DNA of 64,000 nt from an uncultured Collinsella sp. (GCA_902493855.1 CABUQV010000001.1:124001-188000), one strand, 5' to 3'. Shown: positions 22,471 through 30,726, counted from the first letter of the stretch. Notes: generated by a model not told the origin, from the sequence alone. Program-made: numbers and translations.

Positions 22471-22737
22471 TTAGCCGCGGTCGCGGTTGCCACGAGAGGA
22501 AACCACGGGGACGGTGTACGGCAGGAGAGCCATCTCGCGGGCGCGCTTGATGGCGTTGGCGATGTCATGCTGATGCTGCGTGCAAGCGCCAGTGACGCGA
22601 CGGGGCTTGATCTTGCCACGGTCGGTCATGTACTTACGGAGAAGCTGAGTGTCCTTATAGTCGATGAACTCAGTGTTCTCCTTGCAGAACTGGCAGTACT
22701 TACGACGCGGCTGACGTGCAGAAAAATCATTAGCCAT
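22471..22737 (-). CDS. rpsR: 30S ribosomal protein bS18
   Basis: An 88-residue bS18 that pairs with bS6 on the 30S platform. The segment RRKYCQFCKENTEFIDYKD has two cysteines of the zinc-binding (C+) type, and KIKPRRVTGACTQHQ supplies the other Cys/His. The ATG at 22737 is chosen over an upstream in-frame start at 22788 because homologous sequence begins at MANDF. Confidence 0.97.
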   Translation of the reverse strand: MANDFSARQPRRKYCQFCKENTEFIDYKDTQLLRKYMTDRGKIKPRRVTGACTQHQHDIANAIKRAREMALLPYTVPVVSSRGNRDRG

Positions 22738-22809
22738 GTCAAAATACCTTTCGTTTGGCAACTTCGGCGAACCGAAGCCGCCTCTCACTCAAAAATAGGT
22801 GAACAGCCC

Positions 22810-23262
22810 TTAAAACGGGATGTCCTCATCGTAGACGTCGACCGCGGGCGGCGTAGCCACCGGTGCGGTAGGACGTGCTGCGGGCGCGGGAGCCGCGGGG
22901 GCGTAACCGCCCTGGTCGTAGCCACCCTGGCCACCACGGGAGCTCATAAACTCGATCTCATCGACGATGACCTCAAGCTTGCTCCGGCGCTGGCCGTCGC
23001 GCTCCCAAGAGCTGTAGCGCAGCTTGCCCTCGATCGCGACCTTGTTTCCCTTTGCCAGGAAACGGCTCACGGCCTCGGCGCGCGTGCCGAACATAGTGCA
23101 GTCGACAAAGTTGGGATAGTCCTCCCACTCGCCAGTCTGCGGGTTGCGGCGACGATCGTTCACGGCGACGCCAAAGGACAGAACCTGGGTTCCGCCGGCA
23201 GTGGCGCGCAGCTCGGGATCACGCGTGAGGTTACCGGTGATGTTCACTCGATTGATGCTCAT
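22810..23262 (-). CDS. ssb: Single-stranded DNA-binding protein
   Basis: A 150-residue SSB with an N-terminal OB fold (SINRVNITGNLTRDPELRAT, then FVDCTMFGTRAEAVSRFLAKGNKVAIEGKL). A Gly/Ala/Pro-rich linker (about 110-140) leads to the acidic tip DEDIPF that recruits repair and replication partners. It sits between rpsF and rpsR, the usual place. Confidence 0.97.
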   Translation of the reverse strand: MSINRVNITGNLTRDPELRATAGGTQVLSFGVAVNDRRRNPQTGEWEDYPNFVDCTMFGTRAEAVSRFLAKGNKVAIEGKLRYSSWERDGQRRSKLEVIVDEIEFMSSRGGQGGYDQGGYAPAAPAPAARPTAPVATPPAVDVYDEDIPF

Positions 23263-23310
23263 AACTCACTACTTCCTCTTGGGGCACAAGCCCAGTCCAA
23301 AACGACAGTC

Positions 23311-23604
23311 TTACTCCTGGTCGTCGCGACGGACGATCATGTGGCGGACCACAGCGTCGGTGATGCGCAGGACGCGATCAAGCTCGGCGATCTGGGTAGG
23401 ATCTGCGTGGAAGTTGATGAGGGTGTAGTCACCATCGGTGAGGTCGTTGATCTCGTAGGCGAGCTTGCGCTTGCCCCACTCGTCAACGGAGTCGACCTTG
23501 CCAGCGCCCTCAGCGATCGTGGTATCGATACGCTTCATAACAGCGAGACGAGTCTCGGGGTCGAGCGACGGGTCAACAAAGAACAGCAGTTCATAAGCCT
23601 TCAT
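23311..23604 (-). CDS. rpsF: 30S ribosomal protein bS6
   Basis: A 97-residue bS6 beginning MKAYELLFFVDPSLD, with the KRKLAYEI-like block GKRKLAYEINDLTDGDY. The ATG at 23604 follows GAGGAGG. First gene of the rpsF-ssb-rpsR-rplI operon. In several bacteria a bS6-bS18 complex binds the leader of this operon; no clear copy of that RNA motif was identified here. Confidence 0.97.
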   Translation of the reverse strand: MKAYELLFFVDPSLDPETRLAVMKRIDTTIAEGAGKVDSVDEWGKRKLAYEINDLTDGDYTLINFHADPTQIAELDRVLRITDAVVRHMIVRRDDQE

Positions 23605-24098
23605 ATTGTCACCTCCTCTGGGCAAATGTGGCTTCAGGTCGTGAAGGTGCGCCTGAAGCAGGAAAAGACTTGGTAATAATATCTTTCAACCTCCCAGGCT
23701 GCAAGAATGTGCAGCTACAACCTCATGACCTCCACATATGTCCATACTCACACGGCACTTCATGCGTCTTCCAACCAAATGCTGACCAAATGCTTGACGG
23801 ATCTGTGAACAAGATACGGCGCCGCGGGGACAAACCAAATCAAACTGCAGGTCAGCAATTGCTGGGCTGTGGTCGCGAAATGCATACCAGTGGTTCACAG
23901 CACCGTTCAAAGTTTTTTAAAATTGTTGCCACGTCGTCTATAAATACCTATTTTGAACAGTTTGCTGCATGCAGCCATGCTGGTCAGAGCCCGTTTTTTG
24001 CCTTCTAGATCCCATCACGAAGCCAAGCGTTTCAAAAAATGCCAACTTTTCTGTTTGCACTTTGCGATTCCTCGTGTATACTGACTTTCGCATTTAAC
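23605..24098. other. Long intergenic region, lower GC, no supported gene
   Basis: About 490 bases between rpsF and tRNA-Ser. It carries the rpsF leader, a tandem pair ACCAAATGCTGACCAAATGC (about 23776-23795) and an AT-rich block around 23910-23960. A 74-codon minus-strand frame (23686-23910) lacks recognisable similarity. No RNA gene was recognised. Confidence 0.5.
24055..24082 (+). promoter_or_regulatory. Promoter of tRNA-Ser(GGA)
   Basis: TTGCAC (24055-24060), 16-bp spacer, TATACT (24077-24082), 16 bases before the tRNA 5' end. Confidence 0.7.
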
Positions 24099-24189
24099 GG
24101 AGAGTTGTCCGAGTGGCCGAAGGAGCACGATTGGAAATCGTGTAGGCGTCAAAAGCGTCTCCAGGGTTCAAATCCCTGACTCTCCGCCA
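24099..24189 (+). tRNA. tRNA-Ser (anticodon GGA)
   Basis: A 91-nt class II tRNA with a 7-bp acceptor GGAGAGT/ACTCTCC, anticodon loop TTGGAAA, a long variable arm (GGCGTCAAAAGCGTC), T-arm GGGTTCAAATCCC and encoded CCA. Reads UCC/UCU. Confidence 0.95.
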
Positions 24190-24198
24190 GTTAATTCC

Positions 24199-24228
24199 AA
24201 AGCAGGCCTTCGAGCCTGCTTTGTTTTT
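24199..24228 (+). terminator. Terminator after tRNA-Ser(GGA)
   Basis: AAAGCAGGC, a 6-nt loop, GCCTGCTTT, then GTTTTT. Confidence 0.85.
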
Positions 24229-24237
24229 ACCCCACGC

Positions 24238-24328
24238 GGAGGGGTGGCAGAGTGGTTGAATGCGGCGGTCTCGAAAACCGTTTGGCCTGTATAAGGTCAC
24301 GAGGGTTCGAATCCCTCCTCCTCCGCCA
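24238..24328 (+). tRNA. tRNA-Ser (anticodon CGA)
   Basis: A 91-nt class II tRNA with acceptor GGAGGGG pairing CTCCTCC, anticodon loop CTCGAAA, a long variable arm, T-arm GGGTTCGAATCCC and encoded CCA. Reads UCG. Confidence 0.95.
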
Positions 24329-24340
24329 TTTTGGTTGAGA

Positions 24341-24367
24341 AAGCTCCCGGGAATGGGAGCTTTTTTG
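24341..24367 (+). terminator. Terminator after tRNA-Ser(CGA)
   Basis: AAGCTCCC, a 6-nt loop, GGGAGCTT, then TTTTG. Confidence 0.85.
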
Positions 24368-24392
24368 TTTTGAGTCCCTAACAAGCAAATAC

Positions 24393-24417
24393 GGCGAAAG
24401 AGGAGGGATTCGAACCC
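24393..24417 (-). repeat. Inverted remnant of the tRNA-Ser(CGA) 3' end
   Basis: On the plus strand GAGGAGGGATTCGAACCC (24400-24417) is the exact complement of 18 nt of the T-arm/acceptor of the tRNA just upstream, followed by a partial match to its CGCC end. It abuts the left inverted repeat of the nuclease unit. Confidence 0.7.
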
Positions 24418-24428
24418 GCCCCTCCCTC

Positions 24429-24507
24429 AAAACATGTACGTCACCCTCCAAAACCGACATTTTTCGACATCTTTGAAGGCTGACGTACACGTTTGGATTG
24501 AGCTCAC
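24429..24507. repeat. Left 79-bp inverted repeat flanking the nuclease-like gene
   Basis: The reverse complement of this stretch matches 25618-25696 at 74 of 79 positions. Each copy is itself an imperfect palindrome (TGTACGTCA...TGACGTACA ends) able to fold into a long hairpin. It ends 10 bases before the stop codon of the gene it flanks. Confidence 0.88.
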
Positions 24508-24517
24508 GGGAGTGGCA

Positions 24518-25525
24518 CTATTCGGAAGGTGCCTCTTCGTCTCGCATGCCTTTCCAGTTGCGGATAAGCGCCTTGCGTAGTTCGTTTTGCTCTCGCTGGT
24601 ACCCGGTGTCGGTACAGCGAGGCATGCCGAGTGCTTCGCGAATGTTGTTCATGGCGCGGTGAAAGGCGAGCTGGCTGTCGAACTGAGCCGAAGTGAGCGT
24701 AACGATTCGATATCCCATTTGGGAGAGAACGGCCTCTCGCTCCGCATCTGCCCCCTTGCGCTCGAACTCATCGTGAAAGCCGCCCTTATATTCGATACCG
24801 AGCTCCCTGCGCTTGTAGGTAACGAGCGCATCGATTTTGAGTGTTCGAGCTTTGGCGCAATGCCAGAGACGTTGAGGGATCTCGAGCGGTTTGTTGAGTT
24901 CGATACCTCGGATGCCAACGCCGCCTTCGCTTGTTGGGAGCGAGAGGGCGATTGCCGAAGCGGTCTCCATAGGCGAGGCCGAGTGATCGTAGATGTGCCT
25001 GAGCGCGAGCCGTGCACGTGTGGCACCGGGTTTGCCGGGGTGCCGATCGAGCAGTTCGGTTATTTCATCCTTGGAGGTGGTGGCTGGTTGCTCGGTATAA
25101 GGGTCGGCGGGATTGAGCCTCATGCGATAATCGCCGCAAACTTCATAGCCATATTCGAGATATTCGATCCTATCCATCCACTCGGCAGCGAGCACGAAGG
25201 TGAAGGCTTCGTCGGTGATGAAGATTCCGGGCGTCAACTCGTCAATATGCTCGTAGGGAAGATTTTGTCCAAGAATGTGGCAAATGACGCCTTTGGTGCG
25301 AATTCGCTCGAATTCGAATACAACCGAGATATCGATAGTTTTGAGCATATCGGACGGAATGCCGCAGTCGGTAAGGGCCTGTCGTATGCGCGCAACGCGT
25401 TGCTGGGTGGAGATGCCTCGTACGCCTATCTGGTAGTCGTGCCGCGCAAGAGACTGAACCAAATTCTGGGGCGCATGATGGACAAGCCATGCGGTTTTAT
25501 GCGAAATGAGAACAGGAGTATCCAT
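24518..25525 (-). CDS. PD-(D/E)XK nuclease-like protein (DUF559-type C-terminus)
   Basis: A 335-residue protein. The N-terminal 200 residues resemble the cytoplasmic proteins with an AbiEi-like region found in coriobacteria but could not be assigned firmly. The C-terminal part has a PD-(D/E)XK-type core: Asp in LKIDALV, then E-x-K in LGIEYKGGFHDE, followed by a helix with EREAVLSQMGYRIVTLTSAQF, as in DUF559/Vsr-like endonuclease folds. The ATG follows GAGAGG. It lies between two 79-bp inverted repeats and beside a tRNA-Ser with an inverted 3'-end remnant, suggesting it is, or was, a mobile or defence-type cargo gene. An antisense frame of similar length (24587-25528) lacks family similarity. 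Confidence 0.75.
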   Translation of the reverse strand: MDTPVLISHKTAWLVHHAPQNLVQSLARHDYQIGVRGISTQQRVARIRQALTDCGIPSDMLKTIDISVVFEFERIRTKGVICHILGQNLPYEHIDELTPGIFITDEAFTFVLAAEWMDRIEYLEYGYEVCGDYRMRLNPADPYTEQPATTSKDEITELLDRHPGKPGATRARLALRHIYDHSASPMETASAIALSLPTSEGGVGIRGIELNKPLEIPQRLWHCAKARTLKIDALVTYKRRELGIEYKGGFHDEFERKGADAEREAVLSQMGYRIVTLTSAQFDSQLAFHRAMNNIREALGMPRCTDTGYQREQNELRKALIRNWKGMRDEEAPSE

Positions 25526-25617
25526 TGAGGGCCTCTCGCTCTGAGCCGGTATCCAACTCTTATGTCCGTTGAAGTGGGGAAATATACCGGATGTGAGTAA
25601 ATTAACTCACTCATGCT

Positions 25618-25696
25618 GTGAGCTCAATCCAAACATGTACGCCAGCCTCCAAAGATGTCAAAAAATGTCGTTTTTGGAGGGTGACGTACATGTTTT
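25618..25696. repeat. Right 79-bp inverted repeat flanking the nuclease-like gene
   Basis: Partner of 24429-24507 in opposite orientation, 74 of 79 positions matching. It lies 92 bases upstream of the nuclease-like start. A smaller hairpin GTGAGT/ACTCAC (25593-25610) lies between it and the gene. Confidence 0.88.
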
Positions 25697-25829
25697 GGAT
25701 CCCTGGCATTCCAGCAGCGCCACGCCCGCGCCCAGTCCCGACCGTTTGCCGAGCAATAGGGTCGCAATCGGCGCCGAACATGTACTATGTACGGGCATTG
25801 TCCAAACCCGTAACTCAAAGGACCCCATC

Positions 25830-26519
25830 TTGCCCGTCGTCGCCGCTATAACCGTTACCTCACATGCCTCGGACGCCATGGTCGCTATCCCCTTTTGGCT
25901 CGAGATGTTCGCCGTTGTCGCTGCATCGATCTCGGGTGTGCTGGTTGCGCGCGAACACAAGCTCGACCTGGTGGGCGCGGTCGCGCTCGCGGTGGTCTGC
26001 GGTCTGGGCGGCGGTCTTTTGCGCGATATGACACTCCAGGTCGGCAACGTCTACATCCTCAACCAGCCAATGGCGCTGCCGCTCTCCATCGCCACAGCGG
26101 CCATCATCTACATCTTCCCGGCAATCGTCGATAAACCCGAGAAACTCATCCCATTGCTCGACATCATCTCGGTCGGCATCTACGCCGCCACCGGAGCGGA
26201 CAAAGCACTGGTTTATGGCTTTGCGCCGGCCGTATGCATCATGATGGGCTTCTTCACCGCGGTGGGTGGCGGCATGTTGCGCGACGGCTTTATGGGCGTG
26301 GTTCCGGGCATTTTCCAACGTACTAACTTTTATGCCATCGCCGCCATCGCCGGCTCGACAAGCTATGTGTGTCTCGTTATGAGCGGCATCATGAGCAATG
26401 TCGCCGCACTGGTCGTATGCGTCGCGGTGACCATGGGCCTGCGCTGGCTCTCGCTGCGCTTTGATATCAAAAGCCCCACCGAGGAAGACATCGCACGTTT
26501 TTTGCATCGCAAAAAGTAG
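25830..26519 (+). CDS. TRIC/UPF0126-family membrane protein
   Basis: A 229-residue protein with about seven membrane segments in two repeats. Each repeat has a glycine-rich motif: GLGGGLLRDM in the first and AVGGGMLRDGF in the second, the hallmark of the UPF0126/TRIC cation-channel family. The bacterial role is thought to be ion conduction but is not established for most members. The start is taken as TTG at 25830, seven bases after AAAGGA; an ATG at 25878 is the alternative. The gene follows the right inverted repeat by 133 bases. Confidence 0.85.
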   Translation: MPVVAAITVTSHASDAMVAIPFWLEMFAVVAASISGVLVAREHKLDLVGAVALAVVCGLGGGLLRDMTLQVGNVYILNQPMALPLSIATAAIIYIFPAIVDKPEKLIPLLDIISVGIYAATGADKALVYGFAPAVCIMMGFFTAVGGGMLRDGFMGVVPGIFQRTNFYAIAAIAGSTSYVCLVMSGIMSNVAALVVCVAVTMGLRWLSLRFDIKSPTEEDIARFLHRKK

Positions 26520-26588
26520 ACAGCACGGCACGACCCTTCGAAATGCAACCGAGAGGTTCTTTTAGAGCGCCCGCGCGTTGGGTACCCT

Positions 26589-26613
26589 GTTAGATACATG
26601 TCGAGTATCTAAC
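26589..26613. promoter_or_regulatory. Inverted repeat before the bactofilin-like gene
   Basis: GTTAGATAC and GTATCTAAC, perfect 9-bp arms separated by 7 bases, end 12 bases before the ATG at 26626 and just ahead of its ribosome site. The form fits a repressor operator. The cognate regulator is unknown. Confidence 0.5.
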
Positions 26614-26625
26614 GAAGGATTCACT

Positions 26626-27771
26626 ATGCCTTGCAACCTAGCACCGTCGTCCCGACGCCGTAAAACGCGTGGCCGCATCGCCCTCCTATTCGCACTGATC
26701 GCGCTTGCGCTGACCGTACTTCCCACGACGTCGTTCGCCGGCACAGACACCGCGGGCAACGTGCTCGCAACCGAAGTTGACTCAAATCCGTCTGGCGTCG
26801 AAGGCGACCTGTACTGGGCCGGTCAGAGCCTCAACCTGGACGACACCTCCATCGGCCGCGATATTATCGCGGCAGGCGAGAGCTTGTCGATTCGCGACTG
26901 CACCGTAGGCGGAGCCGTTCGCCTGGCGGCGCGTACCATCGATATCTCCAAAACCGCAATCGATGGCAGCGTGACGGTAGCCGGTCAGCATGTCGTGCTC
27001 AACACCGGTAGCGCCGCCAACTGTTTTTACGCGATGGGCGAGACAGTTGCCCTGCGCGGCTCCGCCAAGTCGGCAGCACTCGCGGGCAGTACGGTAACCA
27101 TCGACGGCGCCGTCGAGGGCGACGTCGAGGTTTGGGCCGATAAGCTCGTCTTGGGCAAGAATGCCCGCATTACCGGCACCGTGAACGCGCATGTTTCCGA
27201 GGACCCCGAGCGCGCCGCAGGAGCCGAGGTCGGCGCGCTCAAGATCGACCGCACCGAGAACGAAGATACTTCCACCCTTAACGATATCGTCGGCGGCATC
27301 GTGGCCGCGGCACTCTCGACCTGCTTTATCGCCCTGTTGCTCGAGCTCGTCTTTCCGCGAGCGACCGCCAGCGCCGCCGGCATGCTTCACCAGCGCCCCA
27401 CGCCCCTGTGGGTGAGCGGTCTTCTGGGCACGATTGCTGTCATCCCCACCATCCTGCTGCTGATTATCTCGATTGCCGGCCTGTCGCTTGCCGGAGCCCT
27501 CATGTGCGCCGTGATCGGCGTCGCGCTGGTCTCCACCGCTTTTGCGGGCTGCGCGATCGCTCGCATGATCGGACATAACCAGAACCGCTACGCTATGGCA
27601 GCCGTCGGCGGTGTGGCCGCAGGCGGCCTCACAGGCCTTCCCCTCATCGGCGGCTTCATCAGCGGCGTGGCCTTTGTCTTTATGCTCGGCTACGTTATCC
27701 AGATCATCTGGCGCAATGCCCACCTCAAGCCGCAGCAGGCCGCCAACACCCCGGGCCTTCCCTCCGCCTAG
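26626..27771 (+). CDS. Bactofilin-like (polymer-forming) envelope protein
   Basis: A 381-residue exported membrane protein. The signal peptide covers about 1-37 (RRRKTRGR then a hydrophobic core ending SFAG). A beta-repeat region of the bactofilin/polymer-forming type follows (about 50-200), with recurring GDLxxAGQSLxLDDTxIGRDI-like units. The C-terminal part (about 225-370) has around four membrane helices. A surface-side beta-helix anchored by a membrane module differs from cytosolic bactofilins. The ATG at 26626 follows GAAGGA, preferred over an in-frame TTG at 26578. Cargo or partner is unknown. Confidence 0.75.
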   Translation: MPCNLAPSSRRRKTRGRIALLFALIALALTVLPTTSFAGTDTAGNVLATEVDSNPSGVEGDLYWAGQSLNLDDTSIGRDIIAAGESLSIRDCTVGGAVRLAARTIDISKTAIDGSVTVAGQHVVLNTGSAANCFYAMGETVALRGSAKSAALAGSTVTIDGAVEGDVEVWADKLVLGKNARITGTVNAHVSEDPERAAGAEVGALKIDRTENEDTSTLNDIVGGIVAAALSTCFIALLLELVFPRATASAAGMLHQRPTPLWVSGLLGTIAVIPTILLLIISIAGLSLAGALMCAVIGVALVSTAFAGCAIARMIGHNQNRYAMAAVGGVAAGGLTGLPLIGGFISGVAFVFMLGYVIQIIWRNAHLKPQQAANTPGLPSA

Positions 27772-27778
27772 CCGCTAA

Positions 27779-27811
27779 CCACCACAAAAGGGCCAGGCAC
27801 CTTTGTGGTGG
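27779..27811. repeat. Hairpin after the bactofilin-like gene
   Basis: CCACCACAAA and TTTGTGGTGG arms around a 13-nt loop lie 8 bases past the stop. It is a possible terminator or transcript-end element without a U-tract. Confidence 0.6.
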
Positions 27812-27840
27812 TGCAAAACAACCTGACCCCATTGCACCAA

Positions 27841-27873
27841 AAAGGGCGCCGACCATTGCGGTCGACGCCCTTT
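27841..27873 (-). terminator. Terminator of typA
   Basis: On the minus strand, AAAGGGCGTCGACC, a 5-nt loop, GGTCGGCGCCCTTT, then TT. It lies 28 bases past the typA stop. Confidence 0.85.
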
Positions 27874-27900
27874 CTTATTGGCGGTTATAAGCCCCAGCGC

Positions 27901-29739
27901 TTATTTGTTGACCTGACCGGCGCGGACGGCGGCCTTCTTACGGTCGGTGGCGTTGAGCAGACGCTTGCGCAGGCGGATGTTCTTGGGAGTAATCTCGACC
28001 AGCTCGTCGTCGGCGATGTACTCCAGCGCCTCCTCGAGCGAGAAGGTGCGGGGCGGCACCAGCTGGACGGAGATATCGGAGGTCGAGGAGCGCTGGTTGC
28101 CCAGGTTCTTGGTACGGGCGATGTTGACGACCATGTCGCCAGCCTTGCTGCGCTCGCCCACGATCATGCCCTCATAGCACTCGGTGCCCGGCTCAACGAA
28201 CAGCTGACCGCGCTCCTGCAGCGTGCCCAGAGCGTAGGCAACGGCCTTCTCGGTAGTCATGGAGATCATGGCACCGTTCTGACGGTTGCCGATCTCGCCG
28301 GCGTAGGGACCATACTCCAGGAAGGTGTGGTAGAACACGCCCTCGCCGTGGGTGACGTTCATGATGCGGTTCTTAAGACCCATGATGCCGCGGGTCGGGA
28401 TCTTAAACTCGAGGTGCGTCACGATGCCCGAGGTGTCCATGCTCGTCATGATGCCGCCGGAGGTGCCGAAGACCTCAACGACCTTGCCCGAGTACTCGTC
28501 CGGGCACTCGACGACGGCCTGCTCGACGGGCTCCATCTTGTTGCCGTTCTCGTCCTTCTTAAACAGAACGCGGGGACGGCCGACCTGGAACTCAAAGCCC
28601 TCGCGGCGCATGGACTCCATCAGAACGGACAGGTGCAGAATGCCGCGGCCCGAGACCTCGACGCCGCTCTTGTCCTCGAGTTCCTCGATCTTCATGGTCA
28701 CGTTGTTCTCGGCCTCGTTGAACAGGCGCTCCTTGAGCTGACGGGCGCCCACGATGTCGCCGTCGCGGCCGACAAGCGGGGAGGTCGAAGCCTCAAAGAC
28801 GATGGACAGGGTCGGCGGGTCGATCTCGATGGGCTCGAGCTCGACAGGGTTCTCGGGATCGGTGTAGACATCGCCGATATCGGTGCGGTCGATACCCACG
28901 ACAGCGGCGATGTCGCCGGCGCCGACTTCCTGGCACTCGGTACGGCCCAGGTAGTCGAAGGTAAAGAGCTGCTTGACGGTGGCGGTAGCGCTGGAGCCGT
29001 CGTTCTTGACAACCAGGATCTGGTCGCCCTGGTGGATGGCGCCAGAGTACACGCGGCCGATACCGATGCGGCCGACGAAGTTGGAGTGGTCGATGGTCAC
29101 GCACTGCATGGCCAGCGGGGCGTTCTCGTCAACCTCGGGCGCGGGCATGTCGTCGATAATCATATCGAGCAGCGGGTACATGTCCATGTTGCCGTCGTTG
29201 GGGTCAAGACGGGCAAAGCCGTTCATGGCGCTGGCGTAGACCACGTGCTCCATGGCGAACTCAAGCTGGTCGTCGGTGGCGCCCAGGTCGGCCATGAGGT
29301 CCAGGCAGTCGTTGTAGGCCTTCTCGGGGTTGGCGCCCGGACGGTCGATCTTGTTGATGACGATCATGATCTTAAGGCCGGTGTCAATAGCGTGACGCAG
29401 CACGAAGCGGGTCTGGGGCATGGGGCCCTCAAAGGCGTCGACCAGCAGCAGGGCGCCGTCGGCCATACGCAGCACGCGCTCGACCTCGCCGCCAAAGTCG
29501 GCGTGGCCCGGGGTGTCGATGACGTTGATCTTGACGTCCTTGTACTCGATAGAGATGTTCTTGGCGAGAATCGTAATGCCGCGCTCGCGCTCCTGGTCGT
29601 TGGAATCCAGGACGCGGTCCTCGACCTGCTGGTTGGCACGGAAGGCGTCCGTGGCACGCAGGAGCTTGTCGACCATCGTCGTCTTGCCGTGGTCGACGTG
29701 AGCGATGATGGCGATGTTCCTCAGATTGTCTACGCGCAT
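27901..29739 (-). CDS. typA: Ribosome-associated GTPase TypA/BipA
   Basis: A 612-residue translational GTPase related to EF-G, involved in ribosome assembly and stress or low-temperature adaptation. G1 is AHVDHGKT, switch regions RGITI and DTPGHADFGGEVER, G4 NKIDR. Domain II, the EF-G-like III/V domains and the TypA-specific C-terminal domain follow (LTPKNIRLRK-like EITPKNIRLRKRLL near the end). Full length, single gene with its own terminator. Confidence 0.97.
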   Translation of the reverse strand: MRVDNLRNIAIIAHVDHGKTTMVDKLLRATDAFRANQQVEDRVLDSNDQERERGITILAKNISIEYKDVKINVIDTPGHADFGGEVERVLRMADGALLLVDAFEGPMPQTRFVLRHAIDTGLKIMIVINKIDRPGANPEKAYNDCLDLMADLGATDDQLEFAMEHVVYASAMNGFARLDPNDGNMDMYPLLDMIIDDMPAPEVDENAPLAMQCVTIDHSNFVGRIGIGRVYSGAIHQGDQILVVKNDGSSATATVKQLFTFDYLGRTECQEVGAGDIAAVVGIDRTDIGDVYTDPENPVELEPIEIDPPTLSIVFEASTSPLVGRDGDIVGARQLKERLFNEAENNVTMKIEELEDKSGVEVSGRGILHLSVLMESMRREGFEFQVGRPRVLFKKDENGNKMEPVEQAVVECPDEYSGKVVEVFGTSGGIMTSMDTSGIVTHLEFKIPTRGIMGLKNRIMNVTHGEGVFYHTFLEYGPYAGEIGNRQNGAMISMTTEKAVAYALGTLQERGQLFVEPGTECYEGMIVGERSKAGDMVVNIARTKNLGNQRSSTSDISVQLVPPRTFSLEEALEYIADDELVEITPKNIRLRKRLLNATDRKKAAVRAGQVNK

Positions 29740-29856
29740 GTAGTTCCCCTATCTTCTATCTATATACAACCGGCACGCGTATGCGACCCACCCAGCAATG
29801 CAACGCTCGGCGGGAATATTGAGCCTTTTACCGAAAACTCGTTTATTTTAGCGATT

Positions 29857-30306
29857 TTAGATGAGAGGGGTTTCCTCACCTGCAGGTTCAGGGTCGCTCC
29901 ACATAAAACCATCGCCGGCGCCCATGCCCTCATACAGCACATATGCCGAAAAACCGCTCTCGAGCGTGGTTTCGAAGAAGCTCACGAGCAGAGCATCGTG
30001 ATAGCCGCCGTCAATCTCGACGCAGCCGGTGTAGCCGATGGCATAGCGGGCGATACGGCCCAGGCCCTCGTCCTTAAGACCCATCTTGTGCTCGGAAATA
30101 AAGTTGGTGGCCGCCTCCAGGCACGCCTCTTCGCCGTCCTCGTCGAGCGCCGCCAGATATCGGTTGGAAGCAGCGTCCTCAATCGCCACAACTACGCCCG
30201 GATTCTCGCCGGCGGCAAGGTCGTCCAAGAACGCACCAATCAGGTCACACACCATGGCGTCGAGCTCGGCGGAGACGTTACCGGCGTCCAGCATATCCTG
30301 TGCCAT
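29857..30306 (-). CDS. Conserved-looking hypothetical protein, cytoplasmic
   Basis: A 149-residue acidic protein without signal or membrane segment; family not recognised. It begins MAQDMLDAGNVSAELDAMVCDLIGAF, a helical start, followed by mixed strands. It is the last of three genes in one direction (30727, 30337, 29857), with 30 bases between its start and the preceding stop, so it is likely co-transcribed with the bifunctional-nuclease gene. Confidence 0.65.
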   Translation of the reverse strand: MAQDMLDAGNVSAELDAMVCDLIGAFLDDLAAGENPGVVVAIEDAASNRYLAALDEDGEEACLEAATNFISEHKMGLKDEGLGRIARYAIGYTGCVEIDGGYHDALLVSFFETTLESGFSAYVLYEGMGAGDGFMWSDPEPAGEETPLI

Positions 30307-30336
30307 CTTTAGACCTTCCCATCGAGTCTGGCGTCA

Positions 30337-30726
30337 TTACAGTTCTTGTGCCTCGGCGGCGATCTTAGCGGCAGCGTCGCGGGTGCGCATCATATCCATC
30401 GCGCGCTTGTCGAGCACCTTGATCTGACTGGTCAGCATGACCGCATCGACCACACCCCAGATCACGAGGCCCGTAGAGATCGAAAACCCAAGCGCACCAA
30501 CTGTACCACGAAGGCGCGAGCAGATTGCCGCGACAAGGGCGGAGATGACAACCATCTTGATAAACGAGCCGCGGCGTTCGCGAAGCGTGCGGGCCTGCGT
30601 CACATAGGCAATGCGAGCCGCCTCAGAAGCCTCCGAGCACATCTGGGCCTCGCGGGCGATTGCAGCCGCTTCAGCCGACATCCCGCCGGCCATCAGCGAA
30701 CGCTCCGCAACCTGGACGCCCCGCAT
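30337..30726 (-). CDS. Small membrane protein of unknown function
   Basis: A 129-residue protein. An Ala-rich helical N-terminus (1-50) is followed by two hydrophobic segments (about 57-72 and 77-100) and a charged C-terminal helix (KRAMDMMRTRDAAAKIAAEAQEL). The first ATG follows the preceding stop directly (TAAATG), suggesting coupling; a later ATG at 30693, with GCGGAG upstream, is an alternative. Not recognised as a named family. Confidence 0.6.
   Translation of the reverse strand: MRGVQVAERSLMAGGMSAEAAAIAREAQMCSEASEAARIAYVTQARTLRERRGSFIKMVVISALVAAICSRLRGTVGALGFSISTGLVIWGVVDAVMLTSQIKVLDKRAMDMMRTRDAAAKIAAEAQEL

Noticed and set aside
23686..23910. 74-codon minus-strand frame in the rpsF-tRNA gap
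   Set aside because: No ribosome site, no similarity and composition unlike neighbours.
24587..25528. 313-codon plus-strand frame
   Set aside because: Antisense to the nuclease-like gene, which has the ribosome site and the D...ExK motif.
27805..30312. 835-codon plus-strand frame
   Set aside because: Antisense to typA and its neighbour.
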